Source: Bettongia penicillata ogilbyi
Lineage: Eukaryota > Chordata > Mammalia > Diprotodontia > Potoroidae
Direction: 5' to 3'
DNA length: 64,000 nt
NCBI GenBank assembly: GCA_023548195.1
Contig: JAJHZJ010000009.1
Span: 5,967,215 to 6,031,214 of the forward strand
Shown piece after piece: positions 1 through 10,950 of the stretch. The stretch's first letter is position 1; each line of letters begins with the position of its first letter. The notes under the pieces were generated by a model. The model had not been told where the DNA came from. It saw only the letters and a program-made list of their open reading frames with translations, and did no database searches. The position numbers and the translations under genes were made by a program.

Positions 1-100
1 CACATGCTTCACTGAACTTCAATTTCCCCATCTGTCAAATGAATATGATAATATTTATATCACCTACCTCATAAAGGAGGTGACATGATCAGACTTGCAT
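1..100 (+). repeat. MIR relic
   Basis: CAATTTCCCCATCTGTCAAA followed by CACCTACCTCAT is the MIR core and 3' part. Confidence 0.7.
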
Positions 101-120
101 TTTAGGAAAATCAATTTCCT

Positions 121-225
121 GTCTATATGCATATGTGTGTATACATGTGTATACGTATATTTGAATATAAACATGAATATATTCACATATTTACAAATTC
201 AAATGTACAAATACATTTATATACA
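121..225. repeat. AT-rich low-complexity tract
   Basis: Alternating TATATG/TACATG-type sequence. Confidence 0.6.
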
Positions 226-289
226 GACCAAATAATTGTAGAATAGATTTTTACAAATAAGATTGTTATCAGGGTGGATGATACTAGGT

Positions 290-400
290 AGTTAAGGAAA
301 ACAGGCATCATAAGACTGAGATAAATTACCCAAGGGTCACACAACTAGTTAATGTCAGAGCCTGGTAAAAAATTCGGTTGTTTGCAATCCAGTATATTTT
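290..400 (-). repeat. MIR relic
   Basis: AAATTACCCAAGGGTCACAC then AACTAGTTAATGTCAGAGCC is the complement of the MIR core. Confidence 0.6.
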
Positions 401-1089
401 TCTGCCTATTCTACACAGTTTGTTTTAACTGATACAGGAGAGGGAAAGTACATTCAAAATTACTGCATTTAGTTTGAAATATACAACTGAATTTGATGAA
501 ACACATCCATTTTATACCTATTAATGGGCACAGAATTTTTTCTGTTAAGATCCCTACAATAGTTTCACCTCTTTTGGTTATGACAGGTCTTTCCTTTCTC
601 AAGATTAGGTGTCAGGAAACTTGGATGATCTGTCTGGAAAAGTGCAATGTCATCAGAGGGATCGCTTGCCCTTTTGAGAGACCACTCTGGGATGGGGAAC
701 TGCTTCTTTCTGCCTTCCTTCTTGTTTTCATTATTGGATTGACCAGTCCAATACCCATTTCTTTCTCCCATCTTGTTCATTGTTCCTTTCTGGAGTGGGA
801 ATGCTGAGGATATGTTCTCTCTCTTTTCTTCCTGCCTTCAGCCTAGGCTTCATATTAGAACCGACCAGAGAGAGTAGTTTTCATTCCCAAGTACCACCTC
901 ACCCATACTCAGGACAAAGCCATCTTCCACAATCTCAAGGGATTAGTTGAGGAAAGCTGGAGAAAATTTTAACTTCCTCTGAATGGAAGCCTGGGGGTGA
1001 TTTAATTTAAGACCAAGTTGTAGATAGTGTTTAAACTCCCCACAACTGGCCTTGAACAACAATTTGAAGATACTGCAAAGGAGACAGAT

Positions 1090-1310
1090 TGGTATATTAG
1101 ATAGACCTTCAAAGTTGGAATCAGGAAGACTCAAGTTCAAATTGTGCCTTAGATTCTCAGTAGCTGTGTGACTAAGGGGAACGTTACTTTACCTCTGACC
1201 CTCATTTTATCTGTAAATTGGAAATAGTATCACCTTTGTTATAGGGTTCAGATGAAGTACTGTATATGTAAAAAACACTAAATACAAGTGCTCTGTTAAT
1301 AATACCATAT
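1090..1310 (+). repeat. MIR/THER-type SINE
   Basis: GGAATCAGGAAGACTCAAGT, GTAGCTGTGTGACTAAG and CTCATTTTATCTGTAAATTG in order. Confidence 0.7.
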
Positions 1311-1594
1311 GGTGTCTTATAGGTGAAAGTCAGATGATGGTGGTGCACTTGTTTCAAATTCTATGCCCAAAAGTTATATTTGAAGACTTTGAACATAGAC
1401 CAAGAGGCAAGGCTGTGTTTAAAGTATGTGCCTGACAAAACTAGGGTTGCAGCTGCCATCTGCTTACCTATGACTTAAGTGGAAAAGGAGTTACTGTAGG
1501 AATAGAACAAGGCAAAGTGGGTTGAGTTATTTAAGATACCTAAGCCATGCCTAGCTCATTGATTAATTATTATCTACCACTTGTAGGGAAACTG

Positions 1595-1800
1595 CTGAGT
1601 AGAGGAGAGTGGTTAGAGCCCTGAATCTGGAGTCAGGAAGACTTGAGGTCAAATCCACTTACTAACTATGTGACTCTGGGCAAGTCACTTAGCTTTGTTT
1701 GCCTCAATTTCCTCACCTGGAGAAAGAAATAGCAAACGATTCTGGTATCTTTGGCAAAAAACCCCAAATAGAGATACAAGATTGAAACAACTGTACAACA
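1595..1800 (+). repeat. WSINE1/MAR1-type CORE-SINE
   Basis: GGAGTCAGGAAGACTTGAGG, CTGGGCAAGTCACTTAGC and GGTATCTTTGGCAAAAAACC in order; tRNA-derived head, CORE and lineage-specific tail. Confidence 0.85.
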
Positions 1801-3514
1801 AGCTGGGCAGAGGTGTCTCTTCAGCTTCGAAACTGAACCAAAAAAATGATAAATAAGGAAATAAACCTGTTTCAAAACTGAATTCCTCATCCTTTGTCGA
1901 ACTGAAGCAAGAACTAGCCCACTTTATAAGATGAAAATGGGATAAGGGAGTAGAGAGGAGGAACATGGGGCTGCTTTCTGGCCACTGAGGGAGTAGCAGC
2001 CCTACAGGACTTATTTTCCCCTGTGACTAAAACTGAAACAATTGGTATTCTGTGAAAGGGTAATTGTGTATAATGATGCAGCATCTAGGCTACCATGTGG
2101 CCCTCTAGGACCTCAAGTGCAACCCTTTGACTGAATCCAAACTTCACAGAGCAGATCCCTTAATAAAAGGATTAATTAATTAATCGAGACCAGAAATTGC
2201 GCACTCCAGTAAGCTTTCAACGTTTTGTGGATGTAAGAAAAAAATAATTTTAAGTTTGATTATTTGTAGATAGTGGGAGTTCAAACTGTTTGGTAGTTAA
2301 AAGTATGTTGTTTCTTTGCCTACTGGGGCACCATTTTTAATTAAAGTTGTGAGTGTGGACTGAGATAGCAGAATGCTAACCCAAGATTAGTGGTTTAAAG
2401 GGTGGTTTAAAGGAGGCCAGGAGGTGGAGAAGAAGGAGAGGGAGCCCATTCCAGACATAGGGCCAACTGGTGGAAATATACCAAGTCTTAAAACTCTAAT
2501 GGTTTAAGTTTTGTTTGTTTTTTTATGTGTGACCAGAATTCACTAGCTTTGCCAGTGCATATTACTGTGTGTACGTGTCTGGATGAAGGGCAGAGTAGTA
2601 GGCCATTTGCAGAAGTCCAACCTTTCCAAGTATTGGTTTCTGTAACTGCACTCCTTCTCCTGCCCCAGTTCCAGCACAGAGTATATCCTTTCAATGAGGA
2701 AATAATCATAGCTTTGTCGAATGATTCACCTTTCCTCTGCTTAGGTCACACCCTGGTAAACACACACCATTTAGTGACATTGCACCAATGAAAGTCAGCC
2801 AGGGAATCAGCAGAGGCTTTGGCTCTATTTTAAGGGCACCCGCAATTGCCTTTACATGTCTTGGTGAAAGCTGGTTCTCAATGTATGGGGAAGCACTGAC
2901 TCACATAGGGTACAGACTGTACTTCATTTTATGTAATAGGTGTGTTCTTTCAAAATTGCACCAAGATCATTTTTTTACATGTGCTAATCAAAGAAATTTT
3001 AAATATGCTAATTAAAGAAACTTCTGAATCCTTTCTCCCAGTCTTGAGCTTTTTGTGTGTGTCATGGACCCTATGGGGACTTAGGCACCTAGAACAATTT
3101 TTTAGAGGGTATAAAATAAACTACATAGGATTATAAAGGAAATCAATTCTAATTGAATTGAGTTATCAAAATATTTTTAAAACAAATACACCAACCTCAG
3201 GTTAAGAACATTTGCTCTAAGTGAATGAATAATCAGTTCAAATCTTGTTTTCAGGTTGGAGTAATTAACCTTCTTAATTTGATTCATCATATCACTAGTG
3301 ACCACCTATGAGATACTGCCTTGGAAAAAACTTTTAAATGTAGAAATGACACTTAGAATGATGAGTGACAGTAGAGAAATAAAATTGCAAGATACCATGA
3401 AAATAGATCAATGTCTAGAACTAATAAACACTGTTTCCTATTTAACAAACTCCTTTTAAATATCCTTCTCTAGGTTCTACTTCCGTATATCTGTTACCTT
3501 CCCCAATTAAATTG

Positions 3515-3960
3515 TCAGTCAGTTAGCCACGAAGCAATTTATTAAGCAATTACTATGTACTAGCTAGGTGGCATAATGGATAAAGGGCTGGACCTGGAGT
3601 GAGGAAGACCAGAGTTCATATTCGATCTCAGAGACTTACTAGCTGTGTGACCATAGATAAGTCACTTAACGCTATTTCCCTCAGTTTCTTATGTAAAGTG
3701 AGCTGGAGAAGGAAATGACAAACCATTACAGTATCTTTCCCCAAGAAAACTTTAAATGAGGTGATGAAGGATTGGTCATGGCTGAAAAAGACTGAATAAA
3801 AACAACGTACCAGGCACTGTGCTAAGTGCTAGGGATACAAAGAAAGGCAAAGACACAGCCTCTGTCTGCTCTCAAGGAACTCACAGTCTAACGGGAGATG
3901 ACATGCACACAACTGAATAAAACAGTATATGTAGGGTAAATTGGGGTAGAAGGTACTAAT
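3515..3960 (+). repeat. Unassigned marsupial repeat (GCCAGGCACTGTG family), split by a SINE
   Basis: GCAATTACTATGTAC (left) and GTACCAGGCACTGTGCTAAG with AGGAACTCACAGTCTAACGG (right) belong to one element, interrupted at 3561-3806. Confidence 0.7.
3561..3806 (+). repeat. WSINE1/MAR1-type CORE-SINE, nested
   Basis: It runs from TAGCTAGGTGGCATAATGG to GACTGAATAAAAACAAC. GTAC flanks both sides. Confidence 0.85.
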
Positions 3961-4065
3961 TGTATCTTTGGGAACCACCTTTGCTTTTGTGTTTGTATCC
4001 TCATGTTTAACACAGAGCTTGGCCCCATAGTAAACATTTAGACAATGCTTTTTCTTTAATTCATT
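3960..4065 (+). mobile_element. L2-like LINE 3' end
   Basis: TTGTATCCTCATGTTTAACA, AGAGCTTGGCCCCATAGTAA and ACATTTAGACAATGC resemble the L2 tail. Confidence 0.45.
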
Positions 4066-4279
4066 TATCCATTTATCATTCCTGGCTTAATTATGTTATG
4101 TCTCTGGAGGATGACCTGCAATAGTCCTCTTGCCCCTCACTCCAACTCTGAATCATAGCTATTAAGGACTTTAAAGATTATTTAATGTCATCTTAGTGAT
4201 CAGTAAACTGTGACCAGTGAGCCCAATATGGCCTACCACCTGTTTTTTGTATGGCCTATGGGCTAAAAAATGGTTTTTG

Positions 4280-4299
4280 CTTTTTTTGTAAAATTTTTT
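4280..4299. repeat. Target-site duplication, poly(A) side of KLK14-like retrocopy
   Basis: A 20-bp sequence starting CTTTTTTTGTAAAA matches 5262-5281 with one mismatch; it merges with the T-run of the retrocopy tail. Confidence 0.7.
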
Positions 4300-5261
4300 T
4301 TTTTTCACGGAAGTCTCATAGGTTTTACTAATCTAAAATTGTTGGGGGAGGAGTGACCAAGAGGGACCTGTTAAGTCAGGCAGTGGATTCATGAAAGGAG
4401 CTAGGATACCTGGGAAGTTGAGGCTAGATCTGCCTTCAGACCCCAGGATCAGGCAGAGAACATTAATCTTGAATTGTTACACCCCAGCTATGACATTAGG
4501 AAGTCACTTTTACCCTCAGTTTCCCCATTTGTAAAAATTCAGGTATATGGTTTTTCTAAAAGGTCCTTTTCAGACCTGCTGTTTCAGGGTTTAAAGTCCT
4601 TTACATCTCTAAATCCTTTTGATTCCCTTCCCATCCATCCAAATCTAGACTAGAAATGGGTCTAGGAAATCTGGGTCTTCTAGAGGCCCCATGGTAGGGA
4701 AATCAGGAGGGCTAAGTCCTGTCCTTGACGGAGGGGGAGGTTACTTTGTAGGGGTATGGGGCTGAGGCAGTTCTTCAATTTTTTAATTCTTCTGCATTTC
4801 ATTTAAGATCCAGGTCCGGTAACAGCACAGGTTGGTATAAATACCAGGATACCCAGGCAGGGCGCAGCGTTCCATGCCCCAAGATACCAGGCCCTGCAGG
4901 ACCCCATTCCATACCAAGGGGCCTCCAGAGTCACCCTGGCAGGAATCATTGCCACCTTTCTTGTTCCCAGCACACACCATACCAGGAGTGATGGCTTTTC
5001 CATAGTAAGCATTTTTGCAGCTTTCCTCAGAAAAGATAGTGATCTTCAGACACTGGAGGGTGCTGGGATATTTGGCAAAAGGACTGGACACAGTACCCCA
5101 GCCAGACACCAGGCAGTCTGTGCCGGGACTGACACAATTTTTTGCCAGCTGCATGGGTTGAACTTGCTTGGTCAACTTCACTGGCTTCTCCAGATAGAGG
5201 AGCATGAGGTCATTGTTGCTGGTTCTGGGGCAGTAGGAGGGGTGGGGCACTCAACGCTCCA
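4300..5261 (-). pseudogene. KLK14-like serine protease retrocopy, 5' truncated
   Basis: An intronless copy of the C-terminal part of a kallikrein-family secreted trypsin-like protease. The - strand frame 5250-4783 (155 codons) is open and contains NNDLMLL (catalytic Asp), VSGWGT, the GDSGGP active-site Ser motif and the Asp six residues before that Ser that sets trypsin-like specificity. QGLVSWGMERCALPGYPG and ITPGMVCAG point to KLK14 as the parent. The catalytic His, signal peptide and propeptide are missing, and TGA (5251-5253) precedes the frame, which has no ATG at its start. Retroposition is shown by lack of introns, a poly(A) tail read as T-run 4294-4305, AGTAAA (complement of 4324-4329) about 19 nt before it, and flanking duplications. 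It is probably not a working protease. It is antisense to MYO1E. Confidence 0.85.
4400..4600 (+). repeat. MIR relic within the retrocopy 3' UTR
   Basis: AGTCACTTTTACCCTCAGTT and TCCCCATTTGTAAAA are the MIR core in + orientation. It was either copied with the parent mRNA or inserted later. Confidence 0.55.
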
Positions 5262-5281
5262 CTTTTTTTGTTAAATTTTTT
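5262..5281. repeat. Target-site duplication, truncated-5' side of KLK14-like retrocopy
   Basis: This is the second copy of the 20-bp duplication (one mismatch to 4280-4299). It lies exactly where protease homology ends. Confidence 0.7.
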
Positions 5282-6034
5282 GTAAAATTATGAAATTCAT
5301 TCCTTTTCTGTAAAAACCAGATCTGGTCTGCAGGTCATAGTTTTCCAAACCCTGAACCATAACCTCTTCATTTAAGTTGTAGAAACTAAAAAAACCCAGC
5401 AAAATGAAATAACTTGCCCATTGCCCAAGGTCACACTACTGTTCTTTCCATTTCAGAGCTGGTACTCTGCCTTCTCTTTCCTCCCACGAGGATGAATGTT
5501 TAATGAATGAATAAATGGAAAGCATCCCCATCTACCAAGTTCTTACATCAGGGTACTTTCCAAAGTCCCTCAGTTCTCTGTCTACTTACCTCATGATGAG
5601 TCATTTCTCCCCTAGGGAACTATCTAGTCCCAGCTTCTTACAACCTTAAATATTGACCATGTGTTGTGCATACAGCACTAATGAGCAATTTCTACTTCCA
5701 ACACAGTGGTAGTTTAGTCCTTTCATTACATCATGTTGCCTTGGGTTGGGCTATGTTCAGCCATTGGCCCCTACACCACACATAAAACAGTGACCAGAAG
5801 TTATGTGGTATATATTATATGTACCATAGGAATACAGGAGGTCAATGAGAGTTAAAATAATCAAGGGAAAGTCTTAAAGGAGGTGGACCCTCTGCAGGAC
5901 CTTGAGGATTCATAAAAGTATAAGGGAGAAGAGAAGGTAGTTCAGGTATAACCTCAGTTTCTGAAACATGGGAGAATGGGGCACAGAATTAGATGAATTT
6001 CTTCCAGCTCTAATCTTCCAGCTTTGATCTCAAA

Positions 6035-6200
6035 GGATTAAAGATTTAAAATGGGAAAGGACTCCAGAATCCAATTAGTATATCCTTCCCTCTTCCTATT
6101 CCAGATGAGGAAACTGAGGCACAGAGAGGTTAAGTGACTAAGGTCAGATAAGTATTAACAAGTGCCTGTTAGATTTGAATTTGAACTCATACTCTTTTAT
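6035..6200 (-). repeat. MIR relic
   Basis: AGATGAGGAAACTGAGGCAC, AGAGAGGTTAAGTGACTAAG is the complement of the MIR core. Confidence 0.75.
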
Positions 6201-6224
6201 GTAACCACATTAACTTATGGTGAT

Positions 6225-6400
6225 AAGGTGTAATGGCTGGGTCATTTAGGAAACCAGAGGGTATATGGTGGAGGGATAATGAAAAATAGGATTAGGGAGG
6301 TCCAGGAGAATGAGTGGAGTAGATTGTAGAGGGCCTTAAAAGCTAAGCAGAGGAATTGAGACAATGTGGAAGGAAATAAGAAAGTACTAAATACTTCTAA
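6225..6400 (+). repeat. Unassigned marsupial repeat, 3' part
   Basis: GTAGAGGGCCTTAAAAGC and TAAGCAGAGGAATTGAG match the distal part of the GCCAGGCACTGTG family. Confidence 0.4.
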
Positions 6401-6539
6401 CAGATTGTTGATTTGATAAAAGTAATATTTAAGGAACAGGGAACCTTAAGAGTGAATAAGAGAAGGAGTTTATTATTTATATTTATATCACTTTAAATTC
6501 AACATTAGATCAGATTATTTTTCTCTGTTTTGCTGCAAA

Positions 6540-6894
6540 AAGGTCATTGATAGAGTTGAAAGCTGAAAGATCGCAAATCAAAAAGAGAGAAAACAAAGCT
6601 ATATCAATGTATTTTTTTAAAAAGTCACTATGACTAGGCCAGATCTCTATCAAGACTATAGTTCAACATTTAAATCATATTAATAGCAAATAAAAATCAC
6701 ATGACCATCAACAGAAATAAAAAGCCTTTGACAAAACACAATACTCATTTGTGTTGAAAACACTAAAAAACACAGGAATAAAAGAATCTTTCCTTCATAT
6801 GATCAAAGCATCTATCTAAAACCAAGAGCCAACAATGTTTTTAAGGGAGAAAAAAACTAGAAGTTTTCTCAGTAAGGTCAGGGGTAAAAACAAG
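6540..6894 (+). mobile_element. L1 ORF2 fragment (reverse transcriptase), left half
   Basis: The text from TAGTTCAACATTTAAATC through CCTTTGACAAAACACAAT to AGGTCAGGGGTAAAAACAAG matches the marsupial L1 ORF2 RT region, frame broken. It resumes at 7705 after a nested insertion. Confidence 0.7.
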
Positions 6895-6910
6895 GATACT
6901 AAATGTCTTT
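6895..6910. repeat. Target-site duplication of nested L1 (left)
   Basis: GATACTAAATGTCTTT; it matches 7689-7704 except for one A/G change. Confidence 0.8.
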
Positions 6911-7688
6911 TTTTTCAAGGATTTTTTATTATTTATTTGTTTTCAGTGTTCTACAGTCACTTCCATATTAACTTAGATTTTTTTCCCCCTCCTTCCCCTA
7001 GCTGGCATACAATTTCTAGTCCTTGCATTGCATTGAAGTTCTAAGTCTACCAGAAAAAATCCTCACACACTGTGGTTGTTGGCTGTGTATAAAGTTCTCC
7101 TGGTTCTGCTCCTTTCACTCAGCATCAGTTCATATAAGTCTTTCCAGGTCTCTCTGAAGTCTTCTTGTTCATCATTTCTTACAGCACTAGTATTCCATTA
7201 CATTCATATACCACAATTTATTCAGCCATTCCCCAACTGATGGGCATCCCCTTGATTTCCAGTTTTTGGTCACCAGAGAGTGCTGCTATAAATATTTTTG
7301 TACATGTGGGACCCTTTCCTATTTTTGTGATCTCTTGGGGAGATACAGTCCTAGAAGTGGTATTGCTTGGTCAAAGAGTATGCACATTTTTGTAGCCTTT
7401 TGGGCATAGTTCCAAATTGCTCTCCAGAATGGCTGGATCAGCTCACAGCTCCATCAACAATGAATAAGTGTTCCAACTCTCCCACATCTTCTCCAACATT
7501 TATCATCATCCTGTTTTGTCATGTTAGCCAATCAGATGGGTGTGATATGGTATCTCAGAGTTGTTTTGATTTGCATCTCTCTAATCAATAGTGATTTAGA
7601 ACATTTTTTCATATGACTATAGATAGCTTTAATTTCTTCCTCTGAAAATTGCCTGTTCATATCCCTTGACCATTTATCAACTGGGGAA
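6911..7688 (-). mobile_element. L1 3' end (ORF2 C-terminus and 3' UTR) nested in an older L1
   Basis: It begins with a T-run (poly(A) on the - strand) and contains the complement of the marsupial L1 ORF2 end (AATATTTTTGTACATGTGGG, ATTGCTCTCCAGAATGGCTG, TTTTTTCATATGACTATAGA). It is 5' truncated. It is flanked by a 16-bp duplication at 6895-6910 and 7689-7704 with one mismatch. Confidence 0.85.
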
Positions 7689-7704
7689 GATACTAAGTGT
7701 CTTT
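7689..7704. repeat. Target-site duplication of nested L1 (right)
   Basis: GATACTAAGTGTCTTT, directly after the L1 sequence ends at CAACTGGGGAA. Confidence 0.8.
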
Positions 7705-7905
7705 AGCAAAGTGCTGACATTCTAGTTAGAGCAATAACAAAAGAAAAAGAAGTTGGGAGAAGAAACAGGCAAAATTATCTATTTGCTGATGATATAATGG
7801 CTTACTTAGAGAAATCTAAAAAATCAATCGGAGTGATAACTTTACTAAGTCATCAGAATATGTATGCCATAAATCTGTTAAAATAATCAGCTTTTCTACA
7901 TACAG
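7705..7905 (+). mobile_element. L1 ORF2 fragment, right half
   Basis: It continues the RT domain interrupted at 6894: CTATTTGCTGATGATATAAT encodes the RT active-site LFADD-like motif (here LFADDI), then TCAGAATATGTATGCC and so on, with the frame decayed. Confidence 0.7.
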
Positions 7906-7914
7906 TAAAATTAC

Positions 7915-8545
7915 TTTCATTTGGGGTATTTAAGTTCTATAAAGTCACTGTGAACCCTGAATTAATGAATACTGAACCATTGCTCTTAGGGGAAACACAG
8001 AATTAGGTTCTATGGTTGCAACATTTACTTGAGCATCTTCGGGAGTGGCCTCCCATATAGATCAGTGAATTTTCTCTTCCTTTTTCTAGATGGACCATAT
8101 TGTTGATTCATTAATATTAATCTTGTGGCCAACTCTACTGTAACTCATGCATTATTGAAGCTTATCTAACATACATATTTTCATTAGAAGGCACATCATA
8201 GACTTCTTCCGCTTAGGAAAACTTGACAGCATTTCAGCACTACTTTTGAGGGTCATTTTAAACAGTAAAATTACCAACAAAATGCATAAAAATGCGAAGA
8301 ATGCAGCGAAAAACATGCTTGTTTACAGTATAAAAACTGAAACAAGGAGGCCAAGCTGGCCTTGTTAAACCTCAGCTGGAAATAAAAGCATTGAAAGACT
8401 CAGGTTTTTTTTACTAGCCTGCACATGTCTACAAATGACCGTGAAAGCGCCTTGAGTATTGATTTGGGGGTTACAAATAAATTTTAGAGAGTAGGCAAAT
8501 TTGCAAATTCAGAATCTATAAATAAATCAGCTAATAATACAAGAA
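7915..8545. mobile_element. Unassigned old interspersed repeat, possibly a DNA transposon
   Basis: The stretch from GTCACTGTGAACCCTGAATT to AATTTGCAAATTCAGAATCT resembles a dispersed mammalian repeat that I cannot name. Its extent is uncertain. Confidence 0.3.
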
Positions 8546-8584
8546 CATACTAATAGGTCATTCAAGCTGTGTCTTTTGTAAGGA

Positions 8585-8778
8585 GGCAAAGTGGTGCAGT
8601 GGAAGGACTGAACTTTGGAGTTACAAGACCTGAGTGGAAATTCCATTTGACATTTGCTACTTATATGATCTTGGGCATATTACTTAATTTCCTGTAGTGT
8701 CAGTTTCCTCATCTGTGAAATGAGATGGTTGTAGATTCCTCTGAGATCTCTTACTGCCCTAAATCTATGATCCTATAA
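8585..8778 (+). repeat. MIR/THER-type SINE
   Basis: AGTGGTGCAGTGGAAGGACT, TGGGCATATTACTTAATTTC and CAGTTTCCTCATCTGTGAAA in order. Confidence 0.75.
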
Positions 8779-8929
8779 AGACATCATATATGAAACTAAA
8801 AAATATTCTTGCAAATAAAACTAGTACAGGTAAAATCAAAGAAAAGATGAGTTAAAAAGATGAACTTGTTTGAGTTAATTAACTGGGAAAATTCCAGTAT
8901 TCAGAAGCTCTAAGGAACTGACACAAATA

Positions 8930-9595
8930 CCTTAAGATTAAGAGTTACTCACTCCATATTAGACAAATGGGTAGAAAAGTTCTCAATAATTTTCAAAAGA
9001 AAGGCAAACTACCAATGACTAGTTGAAAAAAAATTCCAAATCACTAATGGTCATAGAAATGCTAATCATACCCCTTTGAAGTATACTACCTCATACTCAT
9101 CAATATAACAGATGCTAAAATAAAGGGGAAACTCATTGTTGGGTGCATTGTGGCAGATGGACACACTAAATCACCAGTGGAACTGTGAATTAGTTCAACT
9201 CTTCTGGACCACAGTTAATTAGATTCATACAAGGTAAGTTACTAAATTTTATTCATAATTTATGACCCAGAAATCTCACTAATGGGACTACCTTCCAAGG
9301 AGGTTATTGACAGCATGAAAGACCTTTGTATAATGTTCATAGCGTTATTTGTGGTAAGAGAAAATTGGAAATAAAGTACATAATCTAATAATTGAAGAAT
9401 ATCTGACCAAGAAGGGTATTTGAATGTAATGGAATATCACTTTGTCATAAAGAGCAACAAATAAGAATTCAAAGAAACATGCAGACTTGTATGAAGTGAT
9501 GGAGAGGGAGGAAGGTAAAACCAAAAAAACTGAATATGTGACTGAAACGATTTAAATAAAGGACAACTAAATTAATGACAAGAATCAATGTTAGT
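8930..9595 (+). mobile_element. L1 ORF2 end and 3' UTR fragment, old
   Basis: AAATGGGTAGAAAAGTTCTC, CATTGTTGGGTGCATTGTGG and TGAATGTAATGGAATATCAC follow the order of the L1 ORF2 C-terminus; many indels. It may be the 3' part of the same L1 as 6540-7905. Confidence 0.6.
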
Positions 9596-10550
9596 TTTAT
9601 ACACTAAAAATTAGAGGACATATCTCTTTTGGTTAGTAATCCATAGTCAAGTTTTTCTTAGGGAATAACTTTGTAAAGGTAATTCATTTGGGAATTTGTT
9701 GAAGTATTTGTTGTGGTATCACAATGTGTCAGTCAAATGTATTTTTAAAAATGACAGTTGAAGAAACAAAGGCAGAAGTAAAGGAGAGGCAGCATGGTAC
9801 AACAGAAGAAGCACCGTCTTTAAAGTGAGAACAGAAAAGCAGGTCTTCCTGGAAAGACATTTGAAAGTGGAGGAGTTAACCACCTCCACTTTCCATCTAA
9901 GGCTAGAATTGGTGTTACTCATCCTTAATTTGAACATAATCATTCCATTCCCCATCTTTTATAATCTGCCTTCATTTAGAATCCTTAGGACTTGTTTTCT
10001 AAAAAGTCTTGGTTTCCAGTCTAGAGTTTAACATTTTAAAAGAGGAGTTTGACCAGATTTCAAAACAAAAACCCAAAAGTGTCCTCTCAGTTCTTCCCTA
10101 TGCCCCGCCCTTTTTCATTTTTCCTTCCTGGAGGTGATGTGACTAGGCTAGAAGAAACTGCATTGGTTACGTAGGTGCTAGGGAGCAGCCGCAGCAAGAG
10201 GCATATTAAGCAAGCAAGACTTAGCATTAATAAAACACTTAGAACCATACTTGATCCCTGAATGCATTTTATATAATGATGATATATGATGATAATGTAT
10301 TAATTGCATATGTAGTAAATATACCTGTAATAGATTTGTTACAACCAGGTCCCAATTACCGGGAATAATGAATCGCCTAAAATGGTTGCATGTATTTGAA
10401 TTCATACTACTTGAAGTTATAAATATGTACAATATGGTAATTTATTCTAATCCAATGGAAATAGGCTGTGTAAATTGTTTGCATTAATTGGGACCTAGCT
10501 ATATTTTTACATTGAATAAGCCTCCTCTTTGTGTGCTCAATAATATAGAC

Positions 10551-10950
10551 AATTATTTAGTGTTCACTGTATGCCAGGCACCTGTGGGAGCTATAGAAAT
10601 AAAGGAAAATAATATAAGCAATTATTTACTGTCCACTGTATACCAGGCAACTGTGGGACCTATAGAAATAAAGGAAAATAATATAAGCAAGTATTTACTG
10701 TCCATTGTATACCAGGCAACTGTGGGACCTATAGAAATAAAGGAAAATAACATAAGCAATTATTTACTGTCCACTGTATGCCAGGCAACTGTGGGACCTA
10801 TAGAAATAAAGGAAAATAATATAAGCAATTATTTACTGTCCATTGTATACCAGGCAACTGTGGGACCTATAGAAATAAAGGAAAATAACATAAGCAATTA
10901 TTTACTGTCCACTGTATGCCAGGCACCTGTGGGAGCTATGAAAACAAATA
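10551..10950. repeat. 69-bp minisatellite, five full copies plus a partial sixth
   Basis: Units start at 10551, 10620, 10689, 10758, 10827 and 10896. The period is 69 bp, a multiple of 3, which leaves an open frame of 155 codons with a 23-residue repeat; no sign that it is a gene. Outer copies 1 and 6 share CACCTGTGGGAGCTAT, inner copies have CAACTGTGGGACCTAT. Copies 3+4 resemble 5+6, suggesting a 138-bp higher-order duplication. Confidence 0.95.

Larger units (their letters stand above)
4195..5355. mobile_element. hAT-like DNA transposon relic split by the retrocopy
   Basis: The left half (4195-4279, CAGTAAACTGTGACCAG... GGCCTATGGGC) and right half (5282-5355, ending GCAGGTCATAGTTTTCC) look like the two ends of a short element whose ends resemble inverted repeats (AAACTGTG.. 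versus ..CATAGTTT). The family is not assigned. Confidence 0.45.

Noticed and set aside
4803..5012. 69-codon - strand frame overlapping the KLK14-like retrocopy
   Set aside because: It is an out-of-frame shadow; the neighbouring frame carries the protease motifs.
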